Assembly: GCF_020379485.1 (NCBI RefSeq)
Contig: NC_063450.1
Coordinates: forward strand, 26,388,137-26,452,136
DNA: 64,000 nt
Source: Brassica napus
Taxonomy: Eukaryota; Streptophyta; Magnoliopsida; Brassicales; Brassicaceae
Reading direction: 5' to 3'
Part shown: piece after piece, positions 1-12,800 of the stretch
Numbering within the stretch: position 1 is the first letter of the stretch
How the letters are laid out: the number at the start of each line of letters is the position of its first letter
Position numbers and translations under genes: made by a program
The notes under the pieces: model-generated
What the model was told of the DNA's origin: nothing
Database searches by the model: none
What the model saw: the letters and a program-made list of their open reading frames with translations, nothing else

Positions 1-543
1 ATCGAGTGTTAATCTCATTTAACTCGACATCCGCCTCTCTCACCTCTCATTCCAGAAACCCTAACGAAATCAAAACCTCTCTTTTCTCTCTCGATTCTTG
101 ACAGAATTCCTCCGTTTCTCGCCCTAATCCACTCGATTTCTCATTCTCTATCTGTTTAGTTCATTCACTCACCCGATCTACAAGGTTTGACTTCGAAATT
201 CTCTTTTGTTAGGAATTTATAGAGTTGAGTTTTGAGATGAACTAGAACTTATGATTAGGCGTGAATTTGGGATGGTTTTGAAGTTTCTAACGATTATCTA
301 GTGTTAGGAATGTGGATTTTATGCTGTTAATGCCTTGAAAGTGCGATTTGGAATTGGGTGATTTCTGCAGGTTTCGCGACTCGTTATCGATCGTCGCAAA
401 CTCTATTGCGTCGATCGATGCCCTTATTGTCGACTAATTCTTAACGACATATATTGATCGATGTCTCACATACTTCATCGATCGATATCGCAATATATCG
501 ACAACACTTTCTCACTTCTACTCTCTTTTCTGTTTGTTTTAAG

Positions 544-1956
544 ATGAGCTCATACGCAGATGCAGAGAGACGTGAGAGGAGGACGAAGAGGAGATATGAC
601 GAAGCTAGCACCTCCATACAGCACCGCGACCCTTGGCCTCGAGATGACAAAACACCCATCGACACATTCGAGGAGTTCGCTGACCCGAAGAAAGTGGTCA
701 ACAGCAAGGAGTGCATCAACCGCGTGCTCAAGGACGAGTGGGATGACTACGACAGCTTGTTCTACAACGCTTGGCTTGGCGTCTCTATCGAGCCCATACG
801 GTTCATCAACCCATACATCTTGCGGAAGCTCTAGATCGAGACAGACATCAGGGAGATGATCATGTAGATCGGACTTGGCACCATGGCCACTCGCGCATAC
901 GATCTCCACGTCGAATTGGTCAAACAGTTTATGGCCACAGTCGAGCTCACCTACAGCACCTCGAAGGTGAGGGTAGCAGGAGATGGTACACTGACCTTCT
1001 TCGCCAGGGGAATTCGATACATGATCTCCATCCCCGAGCTCTGCCGCATCTACAGCTTCGATGAGGCTGCAGCTGCGCGCAAGATTCCACCCTTCCTAGG
1101 CCTCAACGGTTTCTGGGAGATAATCGGCACGGGAGCGTGGGACTCCAACTCCGCCACGTAGACAGACATCCGTCACCCCACCCTCCGGTACTTTCTACGG
1201 GCTCTTGCAAACACGTTGGTTTGCAAGATGGAGCCCAACAAGGTCAGGATACAGAAGCTTACACTACTATTCTGTGGAGTAAATGGCTTGGTGAACCTGA
1301 CTCATCTCGATGAGATTGACGACGTGGTGACTCCAAACCTCTGAGCCATTTTTGCTGCGCACTTGGTGGACCTGAAGAAGAATCCCTTCACGGGCAAAGG
1401 CAGGAATAAGGAGACGGTTGGGAGTTTCATGACACCGATCTTTGAGTATCTAGGCATCCGCCTAGACCCGAGCACAGCCGACCACTCCCACTGCTTCTTT
1501 GACGAGCAACACCTGATGAACTCAGGTTGGCTCAAGGAGGAACTTCTCTGGAGTTTTAAGATCGGGAGCCAGCACCGTCTACTGCAGATGCCAAACAGGA
1601 CCATCATAGACTTCGATGACAGTGTCGATAGGCTCCGGTTCATGCCTGATGCCCAGCTCCTCCGTGATCTTCCGGCTATCCCGCGCAGACCTCCCGGAGT
1701 GCGTCGAGCCAGAGCTACACAGGGACCACCGGAGGCACCTCTTCCTGCTTTCCCGATCATACCAGACATCCCTATGCGCGATCAGGTAGACTTTCAGAGG
1801 GTAGTAGTGGATGCTTTTCATGCCATCTGGGCTAGAGTATCTTGCACGAGCAGGAGGACCATCAGAACTCACTCACCAGCAGCAGCAGGACGTTCTAGGC
1901 AGTGTCGGGATCCTTCGCCCGGGAGCGACGACGAGACCAGCGAGGACACCGAATAG
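544..1956 (+). pseudogene. Athila ORF1-family protein, four in-frame stops
   Basis: One reading frame runs from ATG 544 to a TAG at 1954-1956, about 470 codons, interrupted by stops at 832 (TAG), 865 (TAG), 1159 (TAG) and 1342 (TGA). No frameshift is needed. The basic start (MSSYADAERRERRTKRR), the WPRDD motif and the later segment GWLKEELLWSFK resemble the plant ATHILA ORF-1 family, whose function is not established. TGA 1342 fits a CGA to TGA change and the TAG stops fit CAG to TAG, as expected from decay of methylated cytosines in silenced DNA. The family call is from memory. The possibility that this is the spliced env-like gene of the element is inference. Confidence 0.6.
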
Positions 1957-3328
1957 TCCTCCCATTTCTATCTCTTTCCCTTATGCACTTGTTTTTTTTT
2001 CTATTTTTCGAACTTGTAGGATTTATATTCTAGACATATCTATGCTTTATGTTTGAGACTGTTTACTTATTTCTTATGTTTTGAGTGTCAAACAGCGCCT
2101 ACCACACTGACAAATCATATGAGTTAGATTCCAGACTTGACACAGAATTTTCTGTTCGTCGCCATCGATCGACACAGAGAGGATGGTATTGATCGATGTG
2201 CGGGACAGAGAGGTACGACACTTTTCTCTAACATCTCAAACATCTAACTTTGCTTATCACCACCTTTGGACACTTTACACCGAGCGGTGTAATATAAGTC
2301 TGGGGGAGGTAGTACTAACACCATCTTCTTGAGTTATGTCAAAATATTTTCAAAAATAATTTTATTGAGTAAAGAAGGGGACTATGAACTTATGATTTTT
2401 ACTCGAATGTCTAACCACCTTTTAGCACCATACTAGATTTACCGATTGCAGATAGTACTAAAGATGCTAAAGTGGATCAACCTGTCAACTGTACACACTT
2501 GCCTAGCTTGTTTGAAAGAACCAAAGCTAACCTCCAACACTAAACCTGACACAACTGCTTGTCTTGGGGCTTGGTATACATGGGATCAGATTCTTCAAAC
2601 AAGTCTGGAAGGTAAAGCCTTGTGTAGATTTATCATATTTTCTCTCTCTATTTCGACCCTAGATTTATAAGTAGAGATTTTTATTTTAAAAATATATATA
2701 TATAATAGGTGACTAGTTAGGTGGAATCCGAACAGGACTTGGTGGCTACAACCATTAAGGCTTGCTTCATAAGGATTCCAACAAAAAGAATTTGAACGGG
2801 ACTTGGTGGCGGCAATCTTCAAGGCTCGATTCATATGAATTCTTGGATATAGGTCAAAAAGAAGTGAACATGACTTGGTGGCAACCACCATTAAGGCTTG
2901 ATTCGTGGAAGCCTGTCCAATCTTGGTCAATGATCTTGCAATATAAGCAGACTTTGACTAAATAGAGAAATTAGTAGAGAGAAAAGATAGGAACTAACTT
3001 TTACCTGCAGATCCAGATACTTGTTTGAAAATCCTTGCATCCTGTGATCGATACCCCAAGGTAAAGCCTGCACTTTTATTTATGCTAAGAAATGAGGTTG
3101 GCCAAGGGGAATGTTAGATCAGATTTGCTAAGTTGTTGGCTAGATGAATTTGGTTGCTAAGCTACGATACTGCATAATGTGCTCTTGTGATTAGGACCTT
3201 TTAGATGTGGAATGCGATATTGTAGAGGTGATGACTTCTATGTTTTAAATCTGTGAGTCCCTGCTGTTTTCAAACCTCTTTCAGAGAGATTGTCAATTTG
3301 TTTTGCTTGAGGACAAGCAAAAGGATAA
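1957..3328 (+). other. Athila 3' non-coding internal region
   Basis: No credible protein is encoded here. The stretch holds CGATCGA-type motifs, two occurrences of the phrase GTCTGGGGGAG (near 2300 and at the tract before the LTR), and a short tandem repeat at 2728-2925. Such long untranslated 3' regions are normal for Athila elements. Confidence 0.5.
2728..2925 (+). repeat. Three-copy tandem repeat in Athila 3' region
   Basis: The phrase GACTTGGTGGC recurs at about 2736, 2800 and 2872, each time followed by a related CA-rich piece ending in AAGGCT(T/C)G and TTC. Spacing is 64 and 72 bases. It is a degenerate minisatellite inside the element with no coding frame across it. Confidence 0.7.
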
Positions 3329-3340
3329 GTCTGGGGGAGT
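3329..3340 (+). other. Polypurine tract of Athila element
   Basis: GTCTGGGGGAGT lies immediately before the TGATAT start of the LTR. This is the expected place for the primer of plus-strand DNA synthesis in an LTR retrotransposon. Confidence 0.75.
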
Positions 3341-4663
3341 TGATATACCATGGATTTCACAAAATTTTTAGTCATGGTATATAAGTGTTTTAAGATATAT
3401 TTATTATGTTTTAGAGTCTTTTCAAAGCAATTACAGGTTCAGTTACTTGATAGGAGGAAATGATGCTTTTGTGACACTTTGGAGTACTTTTACGCATAGA
3501 GAATCGATCGACGCTTGAAGAGCAATATCGATAGACCAGAGCCAATTAAAATCGATCGACAGCTGTTGAGCGCCATCGATCGATATTGGATCACTCGAGG
3601 ATTAATCACGAAATTAGAAGACTTCATTTCCATAAAGTTTATTAATTGCAACCTAAGCCTTTAGCCGCCTGTGAGGCTATATGTACTAGAGTTTTGTATC
3701 ATTTTAGAGCAGACTTGCAAAAAGACCTAGTTTGGAGAAGAAGCATTTTGGCTACCATTAGAAGAGCTTAGGAATGGAGAGATAAATCTGAGACTGCATA
3801 ACATAGAAGATCTTGAACTCCTTTATTTCTATTACTCTTACTTTCTGTGTTCAATATTTCATTTCAGTTTTATTCAAACCATCACGACTTTGTCTCACAT
3901 GAATATGTTTGAGTAAACCCAATTGTTAGATTTAGGTTTCTCATAAAGGTTAAAAGTATGTGATGCTAATAAGACTGTTAAAAAGGTGTTTTGATTGTTC
4001 TCTCATGCTTGTTGAGCTTAATGCTAAAATTAGGATTGATTACCCTCATTTTAGATCTTAGGATTAATTGAGATAACCAACTGTTACCTCAACACCTGAA
4101 ATAGCCAGCGTGATCTAACTGACTAGATAACAACGAGAGTTGGTCTAGAAGGTTAGAGAACAGCTTCAAACCCGCTCGCAAAGCTTGCTAGAAGAACCGT
4201 CGATCGACGCGACTATCGTTGTGTCGATCGATTGTTTGAAAAGTGTATCGAACGATGTGCATCAAGTCACATCGATCGACTCTTTCTCGTGATCAAAAGA
4301 CGACAGTTGAGATCCGAGATCTAGTAAAGAAAACCTATCTAGTTTTACCATTGTTTGAGTTCAAAAACCGTCAAACCCTTTAGTCTAAACTAAGTTGCAT
4401 GCTTTTCATACCTGAGAATTTGCCTAAGTCTAGATGTTTTCCCATCCTTAAAACAACTTCAACTTAAACCGCCGAACAATTGCCTTGTTCGACTCATCAT
4501 TTACTGTTTTTAAACAAATAAACCTATTAGTCTATCTTTATTTCTAATCCCTTAGATCTGTTGAGTAATCCTAGAGTCCTTGTGGATTTGATCCCTAAGT
4601 ACTGCATCTGAACCTCTTATTTGAGAGAGTATTTCACTCTCTAGGGTAATTTGAGTGATATCA
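3341..4663 (+). repeat. Athila 3' LTR
   Basis: The LTR starts with TGATATACC directly after the purine tract and ends in TGATATCA at 4656-4663, giving TGATAT...ATATCA inverted ends. Its length of 1323 bp is usual for Athila LTRs. It contains several TCGATCGA motifs. The matching 5' LTR lies outside the window, so insertion age and target duplication cannot be judged. Confidence 0.7.
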
Positions 4664-4808
4664 ATTTCTAAGATTTATTTACAATAAATATATTGTACAA
4701 AAATTTTTTAAAAGTTATTAGAATACGTGAAAATTTTCAAATGAAAACATATTATAGTCTTTTAATAAGTACTGTACATATTAATAAGTAATTATAAAAT
4801 AGTTATAC

Positions 4809-4833
4809 CCGCATGCGCGGACGAAACACCTAA
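4809..4833 (+). mobile_element. Helitron-like 3' terminus
   Basis: A GC-rich hairpin (CCGC, loop ATGC, GCGG at 4809-4820) is followed after nine bases by CTAA (4830-4833) and then T. This is the hairpin plus CTRR|T arrangement of a Helitron 3' end. The 5' part is not visible and may lie left of the Athila insertion. Confidence 0.45.
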
Positions 4834-6324
4834 TTATTATGATATTATTTGTGAAGTGGTTTTTTCGCACTCGATCTCTCACGTTAAAAGTTAGAGTGGT
4901 TAATATTACATAAATAATTTATTATATCATTATATATAATTCCTTGTATATTATATAATTTTAAAAAATCTACATTGATAGCATTATATATTATTTTCTC
5001 CATCGTCTAACTTAATAATTATTATTTGTCAATGATTATGATCTGAAATTGCATTTATCAAATTTTAATTATATGTATAAAATATTTTGATAGAAAATTT
5101 TCTCAAATAGACTATTTTTAAGGTTTTTTTTCCAAAAAATCTTCAAAGAGAAAAATTACCAAAATAAGTTTAATTAAATAGCCAAAAAAATCTTTCTACC
5201 CTTGCTTTATCTTTTATACAATAAACCAGAAGTTAATTAACAATTCTGTGAATAATGACATGTGTCATTTAAATTTTTTTTTTCAATTTTTTATTTATTT
5301 TAAAAGCAGTTGTTTAAAAAGAATTATTATAACTAAATATTATTTCCACTACTCCCATAACAGTTTTCATTTCCCACTTTCTAACTAAATAAATAACCAC
5401 CAATTTTTACTTTTAGAAACAACAAACAAAAACACGTTAGTTTTTATATTGCGCAGAAATAATAAAAATGTCTTATATTTTCTGGGTTTTTTCTATAGAT
5501 GATAGTGATAACTTTATAGAGACATCAAAGTTAACGGTGATCGATTGGTTGGACTTTAACTTAAGACTTTAGGTTTATTTATTTTTAAATCATTAATCCT
5601 AACCAATCATGATGTAGACTTAATTATAAAGTAAAAGCCTTCCTAACAGCATATATATTTTTTTTTTGGTTCATGTTTTACTTTTTTTTATTAAAGCAAC
5701 TCCTAAAATGCTTTAGAAACTATAGTATTTTTTTACACAAAAAAAATATAAAGCTACAACAATAAAAACTACAGCCTAAATCCTACATCTACATTTCTAC
5801 GTCTACGGTTCAACCAATCATCCCTAATGTAAGTATTGTTTATTACATTTTTTATTAACACTGTATTGCTTTCTTTATTACTCTATTCTTTTGAATATTG
5901 ATTAATATATTTATATCAATTGTTTTTCTTCCAAAATGTACAGACAAAGCATAAAAGTTTTAGAATGAGTATCCATCAATAGATTATTCTCAGGTTCTCA
6001 CGTATGGTTCTATCTCTAAATTAAAGGTTAATCCATCTAATCTCTAATACTAATCCGTTCAAGCAGTTTTTGATATCTAAGTTTCTTTGTATATTCACCG
6101 CTTTTTATTTTTAGTTTTTCTTTGCTATAATTTGGAAAGGGTCAAAACGAAATCAAAATTTGATTCAGTCATCCAAATGTTTTTGTTCATTTTCCATTCA
6201 AATTGAAATACCATTAAGACATTATTTTTTTTGCATGGGCCATAATACTAGTTGTATATATATAAAAAAACCTTTCTACCCCTTAACTTGGGCGTAGTCT
6301 GTGTGCGTCGGCCCCGGACCATCC

Positions 6325-6417
6325 GATATTAAAAGCTTTTAATATCATAGTAGGATAAGACATGCGCAACGTAAATTTATATAAAAAAATTTGGCCCTTA
6401 AAAAATTTAAGGGCCAA
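6325..6417. repeat. Pair of perfect inverted repeats
   Basis: Positions 6325-6346 form a perfect 22-bp palindrome centred on AAGCTT. Positions 6391-6417 form a 12-bp inverted repeat, TTGGCCCTTAAA and its complement, with a 3-base loop. Function is unknown. Confidence 0.7.
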
Positions 6418-6884
6418 AAACTAAAATTTAAAAATTATCGTATGAAAAATAAAATTTATATTATTGACCGAATTAATATTTTTGGTCCTTAAAAAAATTG
6501 TATAACACGTTTTTGTTAATTACATAATTTGTTTACTAATGAAATAATCACACTTTAAAAAATATTTTAGGTCAAAAAATTATTTATCTCATAAAAACCT
6601 AACGTTTATGCCGAAAAACCTCATGCCTGCTATTTGGTTACAATGAAACTATGTCAGCTCGGTTTTGTATCATGATTTAGCAATTTAAAAGTTAATTATG
6701 GTTATGAGAAGTTTACGTTCACGTGCCAATCCTATTTATCTTCGATATTTTTCTCTTTTTTGTGTCATTTTGGTGATTGCTCAATATAAATATTGATATT
6801 TTAGTTTATTCTCATTTTTTTCTTTTATTTTGGCCTAAAATTTAGAAAATGTTTAAGATTCAAAATTATTTAACAGATACATAC

Positions 6885-7145
6885 TTAGGTTAATATCTGC
6901 GCCTTGTGCAGAATAAATATTTTATATTTATTACTTATTTTATATTTTTCTGCATATTATGAAATAATAAAATAATAATATATTAAATAACTAAGAAATC
7001 AGTTACTATTATTTAATAAATTGGCTTGCACATATAAATCTAATGATCATTCTTGTTTATTCGCAATCATTTTAGGATAAATAAATCAAAACAATCAATC
7101 TTATCTATTGTATATAATATATAATTAAATTTAAACTATATGAAG

Positions 7146-7177
<32 letters not shown>

Positions 7178-7748
7178 CATAAACACCTATTAAAATAAAA
7201 TTATTTATTTCTATGATTTTATTATCTTTGTATCTTATTATAGAAAAAAATTTAAACATTGATCACAAAAGTTTATGTGAGACTTTTAACAGTTTTAGTA
7301 ATTTATACTCGTTTTGAAAAATTCAACATATACAAAAAAATCTAAATTTTTAATATATGATTAATGTAATTGTGTAATTTATTTTAATAATAAAGAATTA
7401 AACAAAAATGATAGAAAATATACAGATTATTAGCAAATTTTCATTATTTAAAATCATTAATTGCTATATATATCATAATCACATTAGATAATTCCGTAGG
7501 TTTTATTTAAAGAAATAATATATAATAAATTTCAATTTGTTAAATGAATGGTCCATAATGTACATACTATATAATATAACATTCCCTAACAATTTAATTT
7601 TGGACTAATAAAATTCTCGATTGATTTTCAAGCCATCACGTAAACAAATTAACATTCCAATTACGTGACAACTCAGAATGACACTTTTTAATTAGTACAA
7701 ACTACATATTCTAAACTTTTTAAATGTTCTTCTATTAATATATAGGGA
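6885..7748 (-). mobile_element. Possible short Helitron, minus strand
   Basis: On the minus strand the sequence starts TCCCTATATATTAATAG near 7748, resembling TC-starting Helitron 5' ends. Near 6885-6910 it has a hairpin (CTGC...GCAG) followed by CTAA. The base after CTAA is G instead of T, so the call is tentative. Confidence 0.3.
7146..7174. repeat. TA microsatellite
   Basis: An uninterrupted TA dinucleotide run of about 29 bases. Confidence 0.9.
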
Positions 7749-8135
7749 ATGTTAAACCATTGATCATTAATTTTTAACATAATAATTTTAACATTTTTAG
7801 TAATTTTGTCGTTTTTTAAAATTCGAAAAACTATATTTTAATTATATAGTTAATTTGATTGTTTAATTTATTTTAATTATATAAAATGAAACAAAAACGA
7901 TGGGTGAAATATAAATTGTTATCAAATCTTTATTATTAGAATTATTAGTTGTCATATATATATATTAGTCATATTTGACAATTCTGGAGTTTTTATTTAA
8001 GGAAAGAAAATAAAATAATAACTGTATACTTTAATTAATTTTATGATTAATTTAATGAAAAATATAATATATATTTAATTGGACCTACGAAATAATGAAA
8101 CGTGTTGTAATGTTTCTAAGAGATGATATATGTTT

Positions 8136-8149
8136 TGGGCCTAGGCCCA
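8136..8149. promoter_or_regulatory. Palindromic GGCCCA element in CSN7 promoter
   Basis: TGGGCCTAGGCCCA is a perfect 14-bp palindrome holding two divergent GGCCCA (site II type) elements, about 145 bases before the CSN7 start codon. A TATATAAG stretch follows near 8188. Site II elements are known in promoters of plant housekeeping and growth genes. Its role here is inference. Confidence 0.5.
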
Positions 8150-8294
8150 GTAAGTTGGAAAGGAAAATTAACTTTTTTCAAATTGTTATATAAGAATCGG
8201 AGCAGAGGTTGTGTTCGATTCTCGATCTATCGGAGCATATTAGTGGTGTCCAAAACCCTAGCACAGGAAGTCGAATAACCGTGGTGCGAGAGCG

Positions 8295-9846
8295 ATGGAT
8301 ATGGAGCAGAAGCAGGCGGAGATCATCGATCAGCTCGTTCGCCGAGCATCTACCTGCAACGGCGAGTCCCTCGTGCCTATCATCATCGATGCCACATCGC
8401 ATCCTTCGCTTTTCGCCTTTTCCGAGATTTTGGCTCTCCCCAATGTTTCCCAGGTTTGACTGTGACCTAATAATTGACGATCTAGGGTTTCTAATGCTTG
8501 CTTCAAGAATATGTGTTTGTTTGTTTATTCCGATTTGGTGCTTCTCTATTCGTTGTGTTGGAAAGTAATCAAAACCAATCCTAATGTTGCATTGCAGCTT
8601 GAAGGAACCTCAGATTCGGTGTACCTGGATGTTCTACGGTTGTTTGCACATGGCACCTGGGGTGACTACAAATGTAGTAACCAACCTTTAGAATGTTTTC
8701 AATACATCTGTGCCAGTGCCACACTTTCTTACTTTTTTTTTTGTTTTATCAACGGATACCCTTAGGTAACGCTAGCCGTATCCCTAAGCTGTCTCCTGAC
8801 CAGATTCTGAAGCTTAAACAGCTCACTGTGCTTACCCTTGCCGAGTCAAACAAGGTGCTGCCTTATGATACACTGATGGTCGAGTTAGATGTCACCAATG
8901 TTCGTGAACTCGAGGACTTTCTTATCAATGACTGTATGTACGCGGTGAGTGCTCTAATAAGCAAACATCTCTTCTTTTTCCAGTTCACAAGCATGTTAGT
9001 GATACTGAGTTTGCTATACAATCTTCCAGGGTATAGTTAGAGGAAAACTGGATCAGTTGAAACGATGCTTCGAGGTGTGTTGTCTATCTTCGAGGTTTGC
9101 TTTTTTTTTGTTTGGATGCCTCTTGAGTGTCATATATCTTGCAGGTTCCTTTTGCAGCTGGTAGGGATCTAAGGCCTGGACAACTTGGGAATATGTTACA
9201 CACCTTGTCAGACTGGTACTTCCTCTCTTCTTCCCTTGGTTGCCAGGGTTTCTATTTATAAGGACACACACAATGATGTTAGAAATTATATGACTTATCA
9301 TTTCTATTTATGTGTAGGTTGAACACATCAGAAAATCTTCTCGTTTCAATTCAAGACAAGATTAAATGGGCTGACAATATGAGTGAGATGGACAAGAAGC
9401 ATCGTAAGGAAGCAGAAGAAGGAGTTGAAGAATTGAAGAAGTCTCTGTCTATGAAGGTCAGTGATAGGCTTCGGTGGCCTAAGGGCTTTCACTATTCCCT
9501 ACTAAATTTATAATGTAACTAATTATGGTTTAGTTAGACTCTGGTTTACATAAAGTTGGAGTCTGGTTAGCTTTTCTGTCTGATTGGGAAGGGTGGTGGT
9601 CAATGTAGTCTTACTTACATTGTTGGCAGGGGGATATTGGCAGCAGAGGGCATAATGAGATGTTTGGGGAACCAAGTGGAGTGATGAACTACAAAGAAGA
9701 TGGAATGCGATCAAAGAGGTAACAAATTAATTGTTTCTCTGGTATACAAGACAAGTATTAGATGATCTGGTACAAACTAGAATAAAAAGATGATAAAACA
9801 CTCACACTACCTTTGGATCGCAGGAGAAGGCATCCGGTGAGAAGGT

Positions 9847-9848
<2 letters not shown>
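8295..9848 (+). CDS. CSN7: COP9 signalosome complex subunit 7
   Basis: Eight coding exons join in frame: 8295-8453, 8598-8673, 8766-8944, 9030-9074, 9145-9215, 9318-9456, 9630-9718 and 9824-9848. They give a 260-residue protein with GT..AG introns throughout. It starts [19 protein letters not shown], very close to my recollection of Arabidopsis CSN7 (FUS5, At1g02090), and length and exon phases agree. CSN7 is a PCI-domain subunit of the COP9 signalosome, which removes NEDD8/RUB from cullins and represses photomorphogenesis. The PCI region covers roughly residues 30-160. The tail has an acidic/basic coiled stretch and ends RRRHPVRR. No broken codon or missing exon is seen. A GA microsatellite follows the stop directly. 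The promoter has a palindromic GGCCCA element. Confidence 0.93.

Positions 9849-9878
<30 letters not shown>
9847..9878 (+). repeat. GA microsatellite in CSN7 3' UTR
   Basis: An AG run with one A interruption begins in the stop-codon region of CSN7 and continues about 30 bases into the 3' untranslated region. Confidence 0.85.
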
Positions 9879-12800
9879 TAAAGGGATTTGCAATGGTGTT
9901 AGATGGATGTATCATTTACTTTTGGTGGCAGTTTTTTATTTGTTAGCATTTTATTTCGACTTTTATAATGATATCGTCTCTTTTTTCTCAATGCGACAAC
10001 AAATTAAATGGTTATTTAGCCCAAAAATGATATGAATAGAGAAGCAAAACTTGGTTGGATTGATGGGTACATAAAAGTTTGCCTTTCATCAAACCGATGT
10101 TGGAACCGAGAATTCAGTAATCAAAATAATACCGAGGAAAACTAGGTGGCATTGGAACTCCAGCTGTCAGGCGAATCGAATCCAGAACAGAGGAGCGGTT
10201 ATATGATGTGAGATTTTGTTGCATTCTTTTTCCGTATTCTTCTGGTGATTTTGATCTTTTAAGTTCTTATAGCTTCCACGGTGTCAAAATCTTGGGAGGC
10301 CTTTTAATTTTGGTGTTGTGTTCAGAGCATTTCCAATGAAAAATTTCATATATTTGTTTTTAAAATAGAGTAATTCTCTAATGAGTGTGGTTTTTTCAAT
10401 TCTGTTCAATTTTGGAGTGAAAAATAGAATAATGGACAAGCAAAATATATATTACCATATTTTACATGTACTTCGTCCAGAAACGAAAATGATTAATTTA
10501 TTGTTAAAATAGTATTGGTTTAAAAAATATATAGACTTGTAATCGATGTAAAAACAATTTGATTCTAATTTCTCTATTTATTATACATAATTTTTAATTG
10601 GTAAATAAACCAAAAATATATATTTGCTATCTAGGTAGCATCCAACATAAGTCACAAAAGTTTGATATTATATTTTTATGATAAAAAGGTTAGTAAAATA
10701 AAATATTTTGCCTGTAAATCCAATTATGTTGGGTAGTGTTAGATTATCTGCTCTTTCAAAATCTTCAATCAATCCTTATATATTAGCTATGAGATACAAT
10801 TTCTTTAAGCATGGAAGCTAACAAAAATAAAATAAAAACTTTTTGAAGAAAAACTTTGATTTATACATCTTGCCTTCTCCATCTCAGATTATTGTTTTGG
10901 AAAAGAAGTATAATCTGTAATATTTTGAAGAAAACTTTGCACATGACTGAATGCGGTTTGATAAATAAGACCATCATAAAAGTAGAAAAAAGAGTGAGAT
11001 TTAAAGATATTAAGAAAAAACAAAATTAAAAATGATATGAATAAAAATCAATCTTGGAGAAGAAGCATTGCATGTCCACATCAGGTTTGTGGATTAGAAA
11101 AGGAGAAAAAATGTGTTTTTTTTGTAACAATATGCAGTTATAAAAATAACCTCACAAATATAAATAATAGAACATATGTAGTTTGTCTAGAGATTGCTGG
11201 TAAAGATGATCATGGTATGAAAAAAAACACCGCAAGCGAAGTGGCCAGAAAAAAAAAATTTGACTTGTCACATAAATATTTAAAGTGACATGTTCGGTCA
11301 GCTTTCTACATTTTTGTTTCTTTTATTTTTTTTAAAAAAATATTTAGTAAATTATGTAACAATATATTATTGGTCGAGTGACTTGTATTTTAATATATAA
11401 AGGATTAGAGTATTTCTTATTTAAAACTCTATTTTGAAGAAAAAAAATGAAGTAATGCTCTTAAGAACTCTATGTTGCACACTGTATATTTCAGAAGAAA
11501 TCCATCCTGGAGCTGTGCAATCTCCTCAGCAAGCTCAGACTCCATCATGATACCGTTTTACTTTCTTGGAAATAATATAAAACTTTCACATTACTAATGG
11601 TGGAGAAAATTGCGTGGGTCTGATAATGATTACTGGTTGTAAACCATGGTTGTTACTGAAAGATCTATTCAGAAGGACGCATGAGATAAAAAGACATCAT
11701 TCAATCCAAGATCATATTTTAGATTGTTCATCAACTGCCTGCTGGACTTATGTTCCCTGGATACTGGGACCGATTGAGCAAACTTTTTTTATTTCCTTGA
11801 AGTAGTTACTGTTTATTGCTATCACTAACATCCATAGGTTGTTGTAGGTTCTAAGAACATGAATATCGGTTAGAACTGATAAGAGTTGCTAGTAAAACCA
11901 ATGACATATATGTGAGTAGGTTTTGAAACCGTATTTTAAAAGTTGTTGTTTTAGAACCTTTTTCATTTCTCTTTCATAACTTTTCATTATTTTATTTATT
12001 TTTTATTTTGAGAACTTGTGTTAAAAACCTACCGATAAACGTGCTCTAATAGTTTTGCCAATACATTCGACAACGCGTTGCAGCCTCTTAAGATTCCAGC
12101 GTTCAGGTTACGACACAAAGATGTTTCTCGTAATGCTTTTCAAACTACAATTGTGTTATACATATATTTTGTATATACTCTGTCGGCTGATCCGGTCAGC
12201 GTTTAGTGTTACAGAGTGAACTGTCTACCACACTGTTTGACCCGAATTTGGAATACCTTCCGACTAATGTCATGGATAGACCGATCATATGTTACTCACC
12301 ATGTTAACCAATTGGGCCGAAACCCAAGCCCAAACAGACTAAGTAATAATAATTTAGTTACTAACTAAAATCAAATCCATGACTGTGAATAGAACACCAA
12401 ACACCAAAAATTACTATTAGATTACCACCACTTGCTTTGTGTTTTTTTATTTTTTGCACTAAAATATTTCCCGCTTTGCATGGCTAGAGCTGGTCAACCA
12501 CAGAATTCTAGTTGTTTATCAAACATTTATGGTTGACAATGGAAAAAAATCAAACATTTATTTGTTTGCAAGTTCATAGAATAGACAGTATTAATTTTGG
12601 TTATTTTGGTAAGTTTCCAATATTTCACATTAACTATCAATCAATAAATGATTATTTTCACCAATGATCTTATTTCTATGTCTAAACAAGTCATATAATA
12701 TATAATTCATCAGACTATTTAACTTTATTAACTTATTTTTCTTTGTTTATTGGTGGTCAAATTTTCATTTCTTTGAACATTTTATTGATTATAACTAGAG

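Larger units (their letters stand above)
1..4663 (+). mobile_element. Athila-type Ty3/gypsy element, 3' half with 3' LTR
   Basis: The element enters from the left edge of the window, so its 5' LTR and pol are not seen. It contains, in order, an untranslated leader (1-543), a broken Athila ORF1-family reading frame (544-1956), a long non-coding stretch, a purine tract (3329-3340) and a 3' LTR (3341-4663). The sequence is full of TCGATCGA-type motifs, which I know from Brassicaceae Athila elements. A possible intron lies at about 184-370: a GTTTGA donor-like site near 184 and TTTCTGCAG ending at 370 would join the leader to the ORF, as in spliced env-like genes of this group. That intron is inference. 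The element may have inserted into a Helitron whose 3' end lies just downstream at 4833. Confidence 0.7.
4664..8135. other. AT-rich intergenic region with repeat relics
   Basis: No gene is visible. The stretch contains a Helitron-like 3' terminus (4809-4833), a diverged copy of the dispersed CAAATAGAC-type inverted-repeat family (about 5088-5190), two perfect inverted repeats (6325-6346 and 6391-6417), a possible minus-strand Helitron (6885-7748), a TA microsatellite (7146-7174), and a diverged direct duplication (about 7200-7530 against 7740-8020). Confidence 0.6.

Noticed and set aside
1302..1769. 155-residue minus-strand ORF
   Set aside because: It is antisense to the Athila ORF1 frame and has no domain.
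8178..8568. ORFs on both strands across CSN7 exon 1
   Set aside because: They read through the splice donor at 8454 or are antisense; the spliced CSN7 frame explains the region.
11614..11805. Short ORF with CWTYVPWILGP-like segment
   Set aside because: Too short, no splice context or conserved motif recognised.
12040..12140. Protein-like stretch (FDNALQPLKIPAFR)
   Set aside because: It is isolated, with no flanking exons, so I could not support a gene relic.
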